23,410 nucleotides of DNA. Origin: a virus. Position 1 is the stretch's first letter; each line of letters begins with the position of its first letter. The DNA lies in IMG/VR virus record IMGVR_UViG_3300009603_000066, positions 1 to 23,410 of that record, one strand, 5' to 3'. Positions 23,073 through 23,410 of the stretch are shown piece after piece. The translations under genes and the position numbers were made by a program. The notes under the pieces were generated by a model. The model did no database searches and had not been told where the DNA came from. It was given only the letters and a program-made list of their open reading frames with translations.

Positions 23073-23410
23073 TGCCAATTCCCTTCTATAGTATTAATAG
23101 CTTCCATATCATCCATTTCATCATCATCTTTTGTTAAATCATACTCAACATAATCACTAGCAGTATTAATTAATATCCTATCAATAGTAGCCTTAGCCTC
23201 TTTAGTAACGGAAATAGGATTATCTTCTCCTAATTGCTCATTAATTTCATCAATTTCAGCCACATAATCATGATATACTAATGTACCATTAATTAATTTA
23301 TTCATTAATTTATCAACTAAATCAAGTATTACACCATATGTCGCAGTGGGATCTAAATTATAAGTATTAATATTAAATAAATTACTTTGATATCCTCGTC
23401 TATAATATGA
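23069..23410 (-). CDS. Acidic protein upstream of the E1-like gene, 5' end outside the window
   Basis: The reading frame stays open from its TGA at 23069-23071 to the window edge (at least 113 codons). An ATG at 23305 has no ribosome-binding site, so the real start is probably beyond the window. The visible part begins with an aromatic/basic stretch (YYRRGYQSNLF), then helical segments and a very acidic C-terminus (DLTKDDDEMDDME). No family recognised. The four-base ATGA overlap with the E1-like gene implies that the two are translated together, so this could be a partner, but it lacks a visible Gly-Gly tail or JAB/E2 motif in the part seen. Confidence 0.6.
   Translation of the reverse strand, partial: SYYRRGYQSNLFNINTYNLDPTATYGVILDLVDKLMNKLINGTLVYHDYVAEIDEINEQLGEDNPISVTKEAKATIDRILINTASDYVEYDLTKDDDEMDDMEAINTIEGNWQ

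Overview
The window is a piece of an AT-rich tailed-phage (Caudoviricetes) genome. The evidence is tightly packed genes with 1-20 nt overlaps, a plus-strand block of long virion-type proteins, and a minus-strand block of small early and replication genes converging on it. No integrase, tRNA, CRISPR or host gene is present. The wording of the large proteins resembles uncultured marine phages, but the host cannot be read from the sequence. All three stop codons are used in the standard way.

Plus strand, 38-16344: seven co-directional reading frames. Four unrecognised proteins (231, 352, 443 and 354 aa) are followed by a possible 18-aa micro-ORF, a giant 3061-aa protein and a 957-aa protein. The giant protein is the most telling. 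Around residues 2148-2285 it carries an arrangement typical of double-psi-beta-barrel (DPBB) RNA polymerases: an R/P-type approach segment, a long beta/alpha stretch, then D2208-G-D2210-G-D2212 (DxDGD) and an IG-containing helix. An E-S-T-A-K motif lies upstream (K1796). I read it as a single-chain RNA polymerase fused into a virion protein, the arrangement known for crAss-like phages, where the enzyme is injected to transcribe early genes. The 957-aa protein is probably a companion internal or ejection protein.

Convergence, 16345-16567: a strong Shine-Dalgarno, a perfect 8-bp hairpin and an ATG for an 18-residue ORF lie in direct succession, meeting the 3' end of a hidden 56-aa minus-strand gene.

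Minus strand, 23410 down to 16397: from upstream, a 5'-truncated gene, an E1-like (ThiF) adenylyltransferase, about 530 nt of structured non-coding DNA, a RecA/Sak4-like ATPase, an SSB-like protein, a zinc-ribbon protein, a small basic protein, an archaeo-eukaryotic primase fused to a RecA-like helicase, several small proteins (one resembling the Nmad1/DUF1599 family), a winged-helix protein and a PD-(D/E)XK nuclease. This is a compact replication and recombination module: primase-helicase, SSB, single-strand annealing/recombination ATPase and nuclease.

The two most interesting observations are these. (1) The recombination ATPase appears circularly permuted: its P-loop (GSPGSGKT) is at residues 230-237 of 254, while the protein starts, behind an excellent ribosome-binding site, with the strand that normally follows the P-loop. 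(2) The probable RNA polymerase sits inside the 3061-aa virion protein. Candidate RNA structures lie in the leader of the ATPase gene and upstream of the zinc-ribbon gene.
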